Source of the DNA: Cristatella mucedo
Lineage: Eukaryota; Bryozoa; Phylactolaemata; Cristatellidae
DNA: 64,000 bases
Assembly (NCBI GenBank): GCA_009760855.2
Contig: WPIO01000057.1
Span: forward strand, 2,351,001 to 2,415,000
Direction of reading: 5' to 3'
Positions within the stretch are counted from its first letter, which is position 1; every line of letters begins with the position of its first letter. Positions 35,519-46,109 of this stretch are shown here, one piece after another. The position numbers were made by a program, and so were the translations under genes. The notes under the pieces are model-generated. The model searched no databases. It was not told where the DNA came from and worked only from the letters and a program-made list of their open reading frames with translations.

Positions 35519-35526
35519 GTTTATTG
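35519..35526 (-). terminator. poly(A) signal AATAAA
   Basis: The reverse strand has CGCAATAAACAAG about 100 bp downstream of the stop codon. A second AATAAA occurs near 35381 in the internal repeat. Confidence 0.4.
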
Positions 35527-35624
35527 CGAGAAATTCTAACATGAAAGCGGGTTCAAAATTGTTGAACTTGTTTATAGTAATAACGGTTTTATATAACTCA
35601 CCTCGCGATATCGATTTGCCGATA

Positions 35625-36154
35625 TTAACCGTGGTGTGAGATGCAAGGAGCTACATGTTCGACACCGTGAGCGAAATGACTGCCTGCGTGTGCTACTTCG
35701 CGGACGATTTTTGCAGCAGCACTTGTTATTGATGTAACAACTTTTTCTGCTATCTCCCCAGTTGTAGAGAACAAAAGTCTTATAGATTCTTCATAAACTG
35801 CTATAAGAAAGATTAAGTTATTAGTGCAATCAGAGAAAGAGAGAGAAGAGCGAGTAAAAGTGAGGGAAGTAGATAAGAATCGTTATTGCACAGTAACTGC
35901 TAAAGATTGTCATTTGTCACTCGTCATTTCTCGTTTGAGTTGATTCAGTTATTCATTGCTAAGACGTGCGTCCATCTTGAAGTCGTGCAAAAGCATTATC
36001 TTAAGTGTATCCTTACTCAGTTGTCAGAATCGCAGGCTTGAAAAGAATTAGTCACAGATGACTCACGAAACTGTTCAAAACTCAACTGAACTATGCCAGC
36101 TGCTACGGCTTGACACAAAATGGACAAAACGACGGAAACTGCTACTAGCTTCAT
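35625..36154 (-). CDS. small secreted protein, two exons, 86 residues
   Basis: Exon 1 (36154-36067) encodes 29 codons plus one base. It begins MKLVAVSVVLSILCQAVAAG, a clear signal peptide with an AxA-type cleavage region, then IVQLSFEQF. The donor is TTTC|GTGAGT, phase 1. Intron 36066-35798 (269 bp) ends in TATAGCAG. Exon 2 (35797-35625) restores the frame (C+TT = Leu), runs YEESIRLLFSTTGEIAEKVV, then an Ala/Ile/Val amphipathic part with AAAKIVREVAHAGSH, and ends in a His-rich tail (FAHGVEH, CISHHG) before TAA. There is one Cys in the mature part. A TATA box lies at 36267-36276, about 110 bp upstream of the ATG, and AATAAA about 100 bp past the stop (35520-35525). No family recognised. Secretion is inferred; function is unknown. 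An upstream alternative donor is lost here (CAG|TT). Confidence 0.7.
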
Positions 36155-36266
36155 TCTTTAATTAAAGAGAATCCCGGCTCTCAGGAAAAAGATAATCTCC
36201 TGGACAGAGAGGTTGTCGTAAATACCGAAAAGCTAGCAATCCGTTTCTTTCTAACGCATTTTACGT

Positions 36267-36276
36267 TTTATAAATC
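36267..36276 (-). promoter_or_regulatory. TATA box of the secreted-protein gene
   Basis: The reverse strand reads ATTTATAAAA, about 110 bp before the start codon. This leaves a 5' UTR of about 80 nt. The second segmental copy has TTTCTAAAAC at the same place. Confidence 0.5.
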
Positions 36277-37956
36277 TTTGCTTCCGTTAGTTGGTACGCC
36301 ATGTAGCTGAAGTAAATTTGAAGATGTAACGGCAGTATTCGCCCGATTTATACCACAACATTAGAATATGCATGAGAAGCTAAGAAAATAGCATGATTTA
36401 AGCATTCCAAAGATTAAAAAGTCATTAGAAGGTTCCGACACTAAGTTTTTTTTATCTATCAGTTTTAGCTTGCGTATATCTAGTAGAATTTTAAATCCTA
36501 CTCCAACAGCAATTTATTCATACTTATTGCTGGAACAACCTTAATTCGGAGTAAGGCAACCTGCATACCATAGATATAATTTAAAAGTTCTCATTCTTGT
36601 AATAGATTCGTACGTGCAGATTTCAAGTTCTAAAAGTACTAAAGTAATCGCTTACTGAAATTAGTGTTACTACATTATTTTCTAAAAATAATCGTATGCA
36701 TAGTTCAAATGTGACAGACCACGATTGTACTACCAACTTTCTTAAGGCTACTTGCTTGAATTTTATTAAATTGCACAAACATATCTCGTATAAAGTTAAT
36801 TTGAATAACTTACCGAATATAGATCACAGCTGCCCATGTCGGATTGTTTCTCCTGTCCACAGTATCAGACATTGAGTTTGATTAGGAGCCTTATATGCGT
36901 ATATGACGCTACATTCTTAAATTGGGTTAACTAGGCATTCCCTGAGGTTAGACCAGTCACTGTACTTCTTTTCGGGGTAACTAAAATGCCTGAATTTGAG
37001 ACTAGATTTCCATGCAGTAAATCGCACATCTACTTAAAGTGCACCGAGGAATGAAAAGGGATGCTACGTGAAGCTTGCGTTAGCTAAGCGAGTTAACAAC
37101 TATCAAGAGACCAACTGCAACCACTAGAGTCAATTTGCACGGCTCAAAAGATGAGAGTATATGTAAAGCATTCATTAACCGAAAACCGAAAACAAACCAA
37201 CGTATGCCAAAGAGCAATAGGGAGAGCATTGTTGGACAGTCCATTACCTTGAAATTTCAAAGCATCTGATCCCGCCTTTTTTATCACTAAAAGCTCGAAA
37301 CGTTCCATGAGGATTGAACCCGTATGGCCTGCAGTATTTGGCGTGAAATTCAACTTAATCAGGCTTCGAGACTGAAAGTAAATCCATTTTTGTAGTCCAA
37401 ACATCCACGAAATCCAAGCTACGTTTATTATTGAAAGTCTTCCTCTAAAAGACCCTACAATTGTAATGCTTCTGATAATCTAAGCTACATTTGCAAGCAG
37501 ACCTAAACAGAGAAAAAGAGAGATACCTGATAAAACAGTGAACAGTAGGTCTCCGATTGCCGTTAGGTTAATCTCTCATGAGGAGACGTACTTTTTGAAT
37601 GTCATGGCAAATCAAACATTGCAACTAAATTTCACCTGAAGCCCAGAATACAAAGGGTCAGCCATTTAAAAAGCATTACTAATAGCAACGATCCAGCATC
37701 AGCCGAAGATCCTATCCTGCAGCCCACCCCACTTGTTGGGCATCAACAGATTGCCGCCTGCATGACTCAACCTTGAGACCACCGTGGTGAGCTGCATGCA
37801 CCTTACCTACTGCTGCGCTAATACCGAGGAACAGACGAGCCATCATTTGGCTATGCCTCAGAACCTAGAACAGCCCAGTGCTTGCACGCACATTTACAGT
37901 ATTAGTTTTAAAAATTTCTCATCAGCTCACGGCACTTTATATCGAGGATCATTAGT

Positions 37957-38884
37957 TAAAGCGACCTATCATTAGACGACCGTATCAGCTCCACGGTCAA
38001 ATCTTCCTATTTTCAGCTTCATAATATTTCTAAAATTTGGGCTTGTTTAGATAAGGATACCACGCCTAAATTGGTCCATGCATTCGTGACATCTCGTCTC
38101 GATTTCAGCAACTCACTGCTTACTGGCCTATCAGCATTTGCGATCAGGCGATTGCAGCTGGTACAAAACTCTGCAGCTAGGCTTGTCTGTCGTGAGCGTC
38201 GCCGTTGCCACATTACTCCACTTCTCGCCGACCTGCACTGGCTACCAGTCAAGCAACAGATGGACTTCAAGGTTTTGTCGTTCACTTTTAGGTCCCTTTA
38301 TTCTATGGCTCCAGCCTATCTCTCCGACGTACAAACCTCAAATCCTTTGGAGACCGTGCATCAGTTCGTATGCTCCCAAGCATCGTCCCGACCCGTCGAA
38401 CATCCCCTTTCGGAATCCAACATTCTGGAAATACCTCGTATGCTGCCAAACCTCAGAAATCCTTTTGGAGACCGTGCATAGTTTAGTTCGTATGCTCCCA
38501 CAGCCTAGTGAACTTCGCTCCCGACCTGCGTCAGAACATGTGGTCCCCTATCCTGACCACATTTCCAAAAAAGGAACCTCCGAAAAAACACACTTCGTTA
38601 GGACAGCACCTTTATCCGTTGCTTGGGTAACCCTGTGATTCGTAGCCTTCACGTGCTGATGCACATGCTGGTGCTGACACTGTGCATGCTGCCACTATCC
38701 ATATTTGCATGCTGATCCTGTGCATGTCACCCCGAACCATGTTATTCATTTTGTTTGTTTTTCAAGCGTTATTTTTCTTACCATTTAATTGCATTTCCCT
38801 TTGCAGCAAATGTAAAGCGCCTAGAAAGAGATTAAGTTCTCCGAGGGCGCTTTATCAAGTACATTATTATTATTATTAATATTA
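37957..38884 (+). mobile_element. LINE B copy, 5'-truncated, rich in small insertions
   Basis: It begins at the LDDRISSTVKSSYF region, keeps [20 protein letters not shown] and HWLPVKQQMDFKVLSFTFRS, and ends with hairpin and ATT tail. Between 38320 and 38640 many insertions of 2-60 bases and a repeated block (AATCCTTTGGAGACCGTGCA twice) scramble the frame. Other copies are colinear there. Confidence 0.92.
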
Positions 38885-39755
38885 AACGATGCAATCTTAG
38901 AAGTGTGACTGCCAAAACTGCAATTTGGTACCCCAGTAACTCTCTTGATTCAGTCTGTAGAAGGCCGTCAGTCGACGCTCGATTGAAGTTGCTTACCTAC
39001 CCAAATACATTCTACACTCAGGTTCAGATTTTTAGAGAACTGGATTATCGTGCATTTAAAAACAATTTCAGAGCAACTGCAGAATGATATATTAATTCAC
39101 ATTTCTTACGTTTTAAGCAAGGTTGAATATCTATGAGAGAAGATTGGCGATCAGAGGGGAGAGGAACGGATGAAGACCACCTGCAGAAGTATGCTTCCGG
39201 TGACTCATAGTACCTAGTAAGACGGAAACCCGCATGAAGATGCTGTTTATGCAAGGTGTTGGATTGCTCCGTCGGTGAGCGATCAGCGTGCAGATGGTAT
39301 GAGTGCCTCTTATGGATGGCCAGCATGTATTGCCACTTCTATGTGCCAAACCCACATGAAATGCTGTACCTCTTCACATTGCAAAAATGCAAACGGTGTA
39401 ACTAATTTAAAATGAATCACTTACTACTTTGAGAACGTGATCAAAATCTTAAGGCCCGTTGAAAGAACAGGACTGAGAATCGGTGATGGAAACTCAAAGT
39501 AGTAGGAACGGTAGCAGCGAAAAGGCTTGTTATAGAGGCAACTTTCTTAGTGATTCTTCCGGCCGCGTTTTGGAAAGTAACCAAACGTAATCGAAGCGTT
39601 AATCAACATATTTGTATCCTGAATACGACAAAGTAGTACTGCTCAATTATCAGTAAAGTTTTCAGTAATACATAATGAGGCTATTATTTTAAACTTTTTA
39701 TTCGGAAGAATGCATTTCAAAGTTAGCAATTCGTCGATTTTCTTAGTTTGCATGA
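38885..39755. other. no recognised feature
   Basis: Intergenic DNA between LINE copies, with no convincing ORF. Confidence 0.4.
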
Positions 39756-39756
39756 A

Positions 39757-39901
39757 TGTTAATCATTTTGTTTGTTTTTCAAGCATGATTTTACTTACCA
39801 TTCAATTGCATTTCCCTTTGCAGCAAATGTAAAGCTCCTAGAAAGAGATTAAGTTCTCTGAGGGCGCTTTATCAAGTACATTATTATTATTATTATTATT
39901 T
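39757..39901 (+). mobile_element. LINE B 3' tail only
   Basis: It contains CATTTTGTTTGTTTTTCAAG, TTTGCAGCAAATGTAAAG, the hairpin variant GCTCC..GGGCGC and an (ATT)n tail. Confidence 0.92.
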
Positions 39902-40244
39902 TATCACATTAGGATTATTATGTGGAAACCTAATCCAAATTGAACCATTTCGTTGGATTTTTGTGGGACTTGTGAAGCATGGGCATGCACAGTGAGGAAT
40001 TTCAAAATAGTCAAATTTCATTGAAGCTTTAATATGTCTCGCGAATACCTCACTAATCATATTGTAGCTACCAGATGATTTGAGGCAGTGAAGTTTTTGA
40101 CAACGAATAATGCTGAGATGTCTTTAGTAGTAATGAGTTATTAATATTTTTCAATATTCAGAGGTCAGAGAAAGCTGAATGCTTAGAATTTGGCATTGTA
40201 ATATAATCCTTCTTTCCAGCTGGACGAAACTCCGGTCTGCTGCT

Positions 40245-40590
40245 CTATCGCGACCTTACTGATGACGAATACGTCAGCTCCGCAGTCTAGCCGACCTGCT
40301 TTTAGGTTCATAAAATGGCAACAATCAGGCGTGCATAATCAAGGATCACACGTCAAAATTTTTTTATGCATTATATTATCCCATCTCGTCGTCAGCAACG
40401 TACAGATGGAAGGTCAACAAGGCTATGTAGTCAGTCGCTTAAAGTTGGTGCAAAACTCGGCAGCCTGGCTTATTTGTTGTCGGCTTCGACGTTGACACAG
40501 CGCACCAGTTGTAGCCGGACTGCACTGGTTTTCAGTCAAGCATGGCATCGATTTCCGGATTTCATGCGGACTTGTACTTTCATTTTATAT
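40245..40590 (+). mobile_element. LINE B fragment, strongly diverged
   Basis: The forward traces are CAGCTCCGCAGTCTAGCCGA, TTTTTATGCATTATATTATC for the HAFVTSR region, AAGTTGGTGCAAAACTCGGC (KLVQNSAA) and GGACTGCACTGGTTTTCAGT (LHWLPV). It lies directly before the left border of the second segmental copy. Confidence 0.6.
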
Positions 40591-41407
40591 CTGGGTTCAG
40601 CCTCGCAACAAAAATTATTCTGAAAATATACCTGGAGAGTTGACACCTGCTTTTGCGAGTCGAATCGAGTATTTACTCATCCTGAAAACTTCTGTAATTA
40701 TAAATCCCGGAAAGTTTTTTTGTACGCTGCATGTGCATTGAAATCACTCGTAACTACGTTACTACCTAGTGAATTATCACTACAAGAAATAAATTAAACT
40801 CTTGCCTGTTTTGACAGTATTTTAAAGGCCCTCACGATTTCTATTTAAAGTGCTCACTCTTGTTGACATAATTTGTGTTTAATTCAGCCGTTAATTATGT
40901 TTCAACACTGTTCATGTTTCCCTAGTTATGTTTTGCTCACGGACAACGTGCATGCTACCACGATCCATTTGGTTATGTTTTCTTCAAACTTGTCTTTATA
41001 TTTTTCATTGCGCATTTAACCAGCCTGAAAAAAAATTATCTTACTGAAGTAGTGATTTAACTTTTGTGTGTAATATAGGTTTCTAAAGATGGCTAGTTGG
41101 TATAGATCCAGTATAGACTTGCAAGGGAATGCACAAGGCAAGCTACAATCAATTACGATAATGCTGTGATGAGCAAGTTATTTTAAGCATCCTTGAATGA
41201 TGTCAAATCGCATGTTTGGCGTAGAGTCATGCGAAAGAGAGTAGAAGAATTTAAGAGACTGGAAAATGAGGGAGATCTTGATAACTTTTTCTTGTTTTTT
41301 GTAACTATGCTAGTAAGATAGAAAAGGGTGACTCTGCCAAGTATTTCCTGGCGGGTATTGAGTTTTGATAAATCGGCTAAAGCATGTAAAGGAAGACATA
41401 TGAACGA

Positions 41408-42651
41408 TAATAATAACAATAATAATGTACTTGATAAAGCACCCTCAGAGAACATAATCTCTTTCTAAGCGCTTTACATTTGCTGCAAAGGGAAATGCAA
41501 TTGAATGGTAAGTAAAATCATGCTTAAAAAACAAACAAAATGAATAACATGGTTAGGGGTGACATGCACAGGGTCAGCATGCAAATGTGGTTAGTGGCAG
41601 CATGCACAGTGTCAGCACGCATCAGCACGTGAAGGACGAATCACAAGGGCCCACTAAATGCTGTTCTAAATAGGTGTGTTTTTAAGTTCCTTTTAAATGT
41701 GGTCAGGATAGGGGATGTTCTGACGCAGGTCGGGAGGGAGTTCCAGGCTTTGGGAGCATACGAACTAAATGCACGGTCTCCAAAGGATTTGAGGTTTATA
41801 CGAGGTATTTCCAGACTGTTGGATTCCGAAAAGCAGGTGGTGCGATGCTTGGCCTGAAGGGGTAGTATATCTGACAGATAGGCTGGAGCCATAGAATGAA
41901 GGGATCTAAAAGTGAGCGACAAAACCTTAACGTCAATCCGTTGCTTGACTGGTAGCCAGTGCAGGTCGGCGAGAAGTGGAGTAATGTGGCAACGGCGACG
42001 CTCACGACAGACAAGCCTAGCTGCAGAGTTATGCACCAACTGCAATCTCCTGATCGCACATGCTGGTAGGCCAGTAAGCAGTGAGTTGCAAAAGTCGAGA
42101 CGGGATGTCACGAATGCATGGACCAACTTAGACGTGGTATCTTTATCTAAACAAGCCCGAATTTTAGCAATGTTATGAAGCTGAAATAGGCGGATTTGAC
42201 TGTGGAGCTGATATGGTCGTCTAACGAGAGGTCACTTTGGAATATGACAGCTATATTTCGAGCTGATTCGACAGGAGATATGCTGGCAGAGCCAATTTTG
42301 AGAGACAGCCTTTCCAATCTCTGAATCACGCTGGGTTTGCCCATAACTGGTAAGTTAGTTTTGTCATCGTTTAGTTTTAGAAAATTTGCTGCAATCCATG
42401 TGTGGATGTCATCAATGCATGCAGCAAGTGAGTTTAGAGAATTTGAGATGCTCGAAAGCTGGGAGGGATCAAAGCAAAGATAAAACTGAGTGTCATTCGC
42501 ATAGAAGTGAAAGCCTAGATTGTGCTTGGCAATCACATCAGCAAGAGGAAGAGTATAAACCATGAAAAAAACCGGACCTAGCACTGAGCCCTGAGGTACT
42601 CCATATTTCCGAGGTACTTCAGATGATCTTTGTCAATTCACGTCAATGCTC
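41408..42651 (-). mobile_element. LINE B copy with 7-bp target duplication
   Basis: It is flanked by TGAACGA at 41401-41407 and 42652-42658. On the minus strand it holds ORFs 42584-42147 (FHFYANDTQFYLCFDPSQLS, with YAND for YADD) and 42126-41641 ([20 protein letters not shown] to TFKRNLKTHLFRTAF), plus hairpin and tail. It is absent from segmental copy 1. Confidence 0.94.
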
Positions 42652-42733
42652 TGAACGACATCGAAATCGACAGGTATTTTTCCTTAAATTACTGTGTGGC
42701 ATGGCAGCGAAGTGAGGATATTTTCAGAACGTT

Positions 42734-43806
42734 GCTTTGATTCCTCCCAGCCTTCGAGCACCTCAATTTCTCTCAACTCACTTGCTGCATGTATTCATGA
42801 CATCCACACATGGATGGCAGCAAATTTTCTAAACTAAACGATGATAGAACTAACTTACTAGTTAAGGGAAACCCAGTGTGATTCATAGATTGGAAAGGCT
42901 GACGCTCAAAATCGACTCTGCCAGCATATATCCTGTTGAATCGGCTCGAAATGTAGGTGTCATGTTCCAAAACGACCTCTCGTTAGACGACCTTATCAGC
43001 TCCGCAGTCAAATCTGCCTATTTTCAGCTTCATAACATTGCTAAAATTCGGGCTTTTTTAGATAGGGATACCACCTCCAAGTTAGTTCATGCATTCGTGA
43101 CATCCCGTCTCGACTTCTGCAACTCACTGCTTACTGGCCCACCAGCATGTGCGATCAGGCGATTGTAGCTGGTGCAAAACTCCGATGCTAGGCTTGTCTG
43201 TCGTTAGCGTAGCAGTTGCCACATTACACCACTTCTCGCCGACCGGCACTTGCTCCAAGTCAAGCAACGGATCGACTTCAAGGTTCTGTCGCTCACTTTT
43301 AGGTCACTTCATTCATTTGCTCTAGCCTATCTCTCAGATGTACTCCCTCATCAGGCCAAGTATCGTAATCAGCTTTTCGGAATCCAACAGTCTACAAATA
43401 CCTCGTTCATACCTCAAATTTTCTGGACACCGTGCGTGTAGTTCGTATGCTCCCAAAGCCTGGAACTTCCTCCCGACCTGCGTTAGAACATCCCCTTACC
43501 TTACCAAATTTAAAAAGAACTCAAAACACTGCTATTTAGGACAGCATTTAGTGTGTCCCTGTGATTCGTCCTTCGTGTGCCTATGAGTGCTGACTATGTG
43601 CATGCTGCCACTAACCACATTTCCATGCTGACCCTGTGCATGTCACCCCTAACCGTCTTATTCATTTTGTTTGTTTATAGAGCTTGATATTACTGACCAT
43701 TCAACTACATTTCCCTTTGCAGCAAATGTACAGCGCCTAGAGAGAGATTGAGTTCCCTGAGGGCGCTTTATCAAGTGCATTATTATTATTTTTATTATTA
43801 TTATAT
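42734..43806 (+). mobile_element. LINE B copy, opposite orientation
   Basis: It starts in the CFDPSQPSS region, continues through [40 protein letters not shown] and [20 protein letters not shown] to the hairpin and ATT tail. It has several frameshifts and is absent from segmental copy 1. Confidence 0.93.
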
Positions 43807-44215
43807 CGTACCAACGATGTACTTGTTGCCATAATCAGGAAATAAATTGCGGATTACTTTCCTAAGGTTCTTTATTGAAGGTGGCAACCTCAAACGCACT
43901 GTTTCAAGCATTGATACCTCGATAAAAATATTTTCTTTGGTAGCTAGTAGTACTGGCTGCCTTACGTTACCGACAACCAATTCGGATGTTTTTTGACAGC
44001 ATACATGAATAGCCGAGGAAACTATAAACCTCATACAATGCGGTAGAGGCAGTTTACTGCCAATTTCGAACGTATGAGTTTCCTTTTTAGTAACCCAAAG
44101 TTGCTTCAAACTGGGTAAATACTTGGTAGGCCTCTTTTTTACAGCGCGAAATTGCAACAATAAAGCAGGTTCAAAATTGACGAACGTTTCTATACTAATA
44201 AAGGTTTTATACAAC
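43801..44215 (-). CDS. 138-codon ORF downstream of the secreted-protein paralogue
   Basis: After an acceptor-like GGCTAG the frame opens as VLYKTFISIETFVNFEPALL and contains KKRPTKYLPSLKQLWVTKKE, LPHCMRFIVSSAIHVCCQK, RQPVLLATKENIFIEVSML and NKYIVGTI. A GTAAGT donor inside the preceding exon (about 44343) would splice to it in phase 0 across 128 bp. In segmental copy 1 the same DNA has two TAG stops and a frame shift. The natural end there is GTF-stop; here the LINE at 42734-43806 supplies the last codon and the stop. It may be a third exon of a longer isoform, or simply 3' UTR. No family recognised. Confidence 0.35.
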
Positions 44216-44240
44216 ACCTAGCCTTGTTGATTCGTGGATA

Positions 44241-44763
44241 TTAACCAAGGTGTGAGATAACATGACCTTCATGTTCGAGACCGAGGGCGACGTGACCTGC
44301 TTTGCATACTACTTCGCGGACGATTTTTGCACCAGAACTTACAGTTGCTTTAACTACATGGTCTGCTATCTTCTCAATAGTAGAGAGCAAAATTCTCACG
44401 GATTCTTCATAATCTACAATAGTAAATGTTCAGTTGTTAGTGCATTCAGAGAAAGAGAGACGAGCAAGTGAAAGTGAGAGAAGTAGATAAGAGTCGTTAA
44501 TTGCACAATGACAGCTAAAGATATTCACTTTTCTCAACTCGTTTGAGTTAATTCAGTTATTCATTGCTAAGACGTGCGTCCACCTTGAGGTCCTGCAAAA
44601 TCATTATCTTAAGTGCATCGTTGCTTAGTTGTCAAAATTGGAGGCTTGAAAAGAATCTGTCACAGATGACTCACGAAACTGTTTCAAAACTCACCTGCGC
44701 TATGCCAGCTGCTAAGGCTCGACACAGAATGGACAATACGACGGTAGCTGCTACGAGCTTCAT
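44241..44763 (-). pseudogene. paralogue of the small secreted protein, frame-shifted
   Basis: Exon 1 (from 44763) encodes MKLVAATVVLSILCRALAAG, then IAQ. An extra A compared with the 36.1-kb copy (GAAACAG against GAACAG) makes the shared GTGAGT donor at 44675 phase 2, so exon 2 is out of frame. A second good donor (CAG|GTGAGT at 44695, phase 0) does not fit either. Exon 2 (44413-44241) is still fully open at the same 173-nt length: YEESVRILLSTIEKIADHVV, then SGAKIVREVVCKAGH, ending VISHLG and TAA. The TATA box is changed to CTAAAA. It is a decaying copy, or a real gene with a base-calling error in the A run. Confidence 0.6.
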
Positions 44764-46109
44764 TGTTTAAATAAAGAGAATCCCGGCTTTCTGGGAAAAG
44801 AAACTCTCCTGGACAGAGAGGTTGTCGTAAATACCGAGAAGCTAGCAATCCGTTTCTTTCTATCGCCTTTTAAGTTTTAGAAATCTTTGCTTCCGTTGGT
44901 TGGTACGCTATGTAGCTGAAGTAATTTTAAAGATGTAACGGTAGTATTCGCCTGATTGATACCACAATATAAAAATATCCGTGAGAAGCTAAGAAAAAAC
45001 ATGATTTAAGCTTTCCAAAAATTAAAAAGTCATTAGAAGTTCTGACACCAAGTTTTTGTATCTATCAGTTTTACCTTGCATGCAATTAGTGGAACTTTAA
45101 ATCTTACTCTGACGGCTATTTATTCATAGTTAGTGCAGAAACAACCTTTATTCAGAATAAGGCAACCTGCATACCCTAGATAAAATAAAAAAGTTCTAAT
45201 TCTAGAAATAGATTTTTAGCTGTGGATTTCTAATTCTAAAAGTACTTAAATGATCGCTCACTAAAATTAATGATACCAATTTTTTTTAAATAAATGTATA
45301 CATAATTCAAATGTAAATGATCAAGATTTTCCTACCAACTTTCTCAAGGCTACTTGCTTGAATTGTATCAAAATGACTCAACAAGATCTCGCATAAAGTT
45401 AATTTGAATAACTTACTGACGTTAGGGTGCAGCTGTCAACGTCGGGTTTTGTCTACTGTCTACAGCATCAGACGTTGCATTTGATTACAGGTATAATATG
45501 CGTGTATGATGCTACATTCTTAGATTGGGTTTAACGAGAATTCCCTCAGGTTAAACCAATCATTGTACTTATTTTCGGCGTAACTAAAATGGTTGAATTT
45601 GTGACTAGATATTCATGCAGTAAATCGCACGTCTAGTTAAAGTGCACCGAAGAATGAAAAGCGATGCTACGTGAAGCTTGCGTTAGCTAAGTAAGTGAAT
45701 TACTATCAAGAGACCAACTGTAATCACTCGAGTCAATTTGCTCGGCTTAAAAGATGGTAGTATATGTAAAGCATGAGTTGACGGAAAACGAAAAACCGAC
45801 GGACGAATTGCAGAAGAGCAATAGGAAGAGTAGAGAGTTGGACAGTCCACTACCTTGACATTTCAAAGCATATGATCCCATCTATTTATCACTAAAAGCT
45901 CGAAAAGTTCCGTCGAGATTGAACCCGCATGGCCTGCAGTATTTAGAGTGAAATTCAACTTGATCAGGCTTCGAGACTAAAATTATATCCATTTTGTGGT
46001 CCCAAAATCCAGGAGATCCAAGCCACGTTTATTGTAAAATCTTTTTTCTGAAATACTTTAAAATTTTAATGCTTCTGATAATCTAAGCTACATTTGCAAG
46101 CAGACCTTA

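Larger units (their letters stand above)
34091..37506. repeat. segmental duplication, copy 1
   Basis: It is parallel to 40587-46109 from TATCTGGGTTCAGTCTCACA to TTTGCAAGCAGACCTAAACA. Identity looks near 85% with small indels. It contains a 97-bp tandem repeat (about 34799-34994) and a partial internal repeat of about 130 bp (about 35375-35640). The small secreted-protein gene lies at 35625-36154 on the minus strand. Confidence 0.9.
40587..46109. repeat. segmental duplication, copy 2, carrying two LINE insertions
   Basis: It is colinear with 34091-37506 once the LINE B copies at 41408-42651 and 42734-43806 are removed; its own length is then about 3.2 kb. Borders are TATCTGGGTTCAGCCTCGCA at the left and TTTGCAAGCAGACCTTAACA at the right. 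The orientation is direct. Confidence 0.9.

Noticed and set aside
37144-37404. 86-codon reverse ORF in segmental copy 1
   Set aside because: The second segmental copy (about 45770-45990) does not keep the frame, so it is not supported as coding. A GGGTTCAATCC in it resembles a B box, but no A box or SINE body accompanies it.
44262-44471. 69-codon forward ORF with several Cys and Tyr
   Set aside because: Antisense to the secreted-protein exon 2, whose frame, splice sites and paralogue support the reverse strand.
44564-44770. 68-codon forward ORF
   Set aside because: Antisense to the signal-peptide exon; not open in the other segmental copy.
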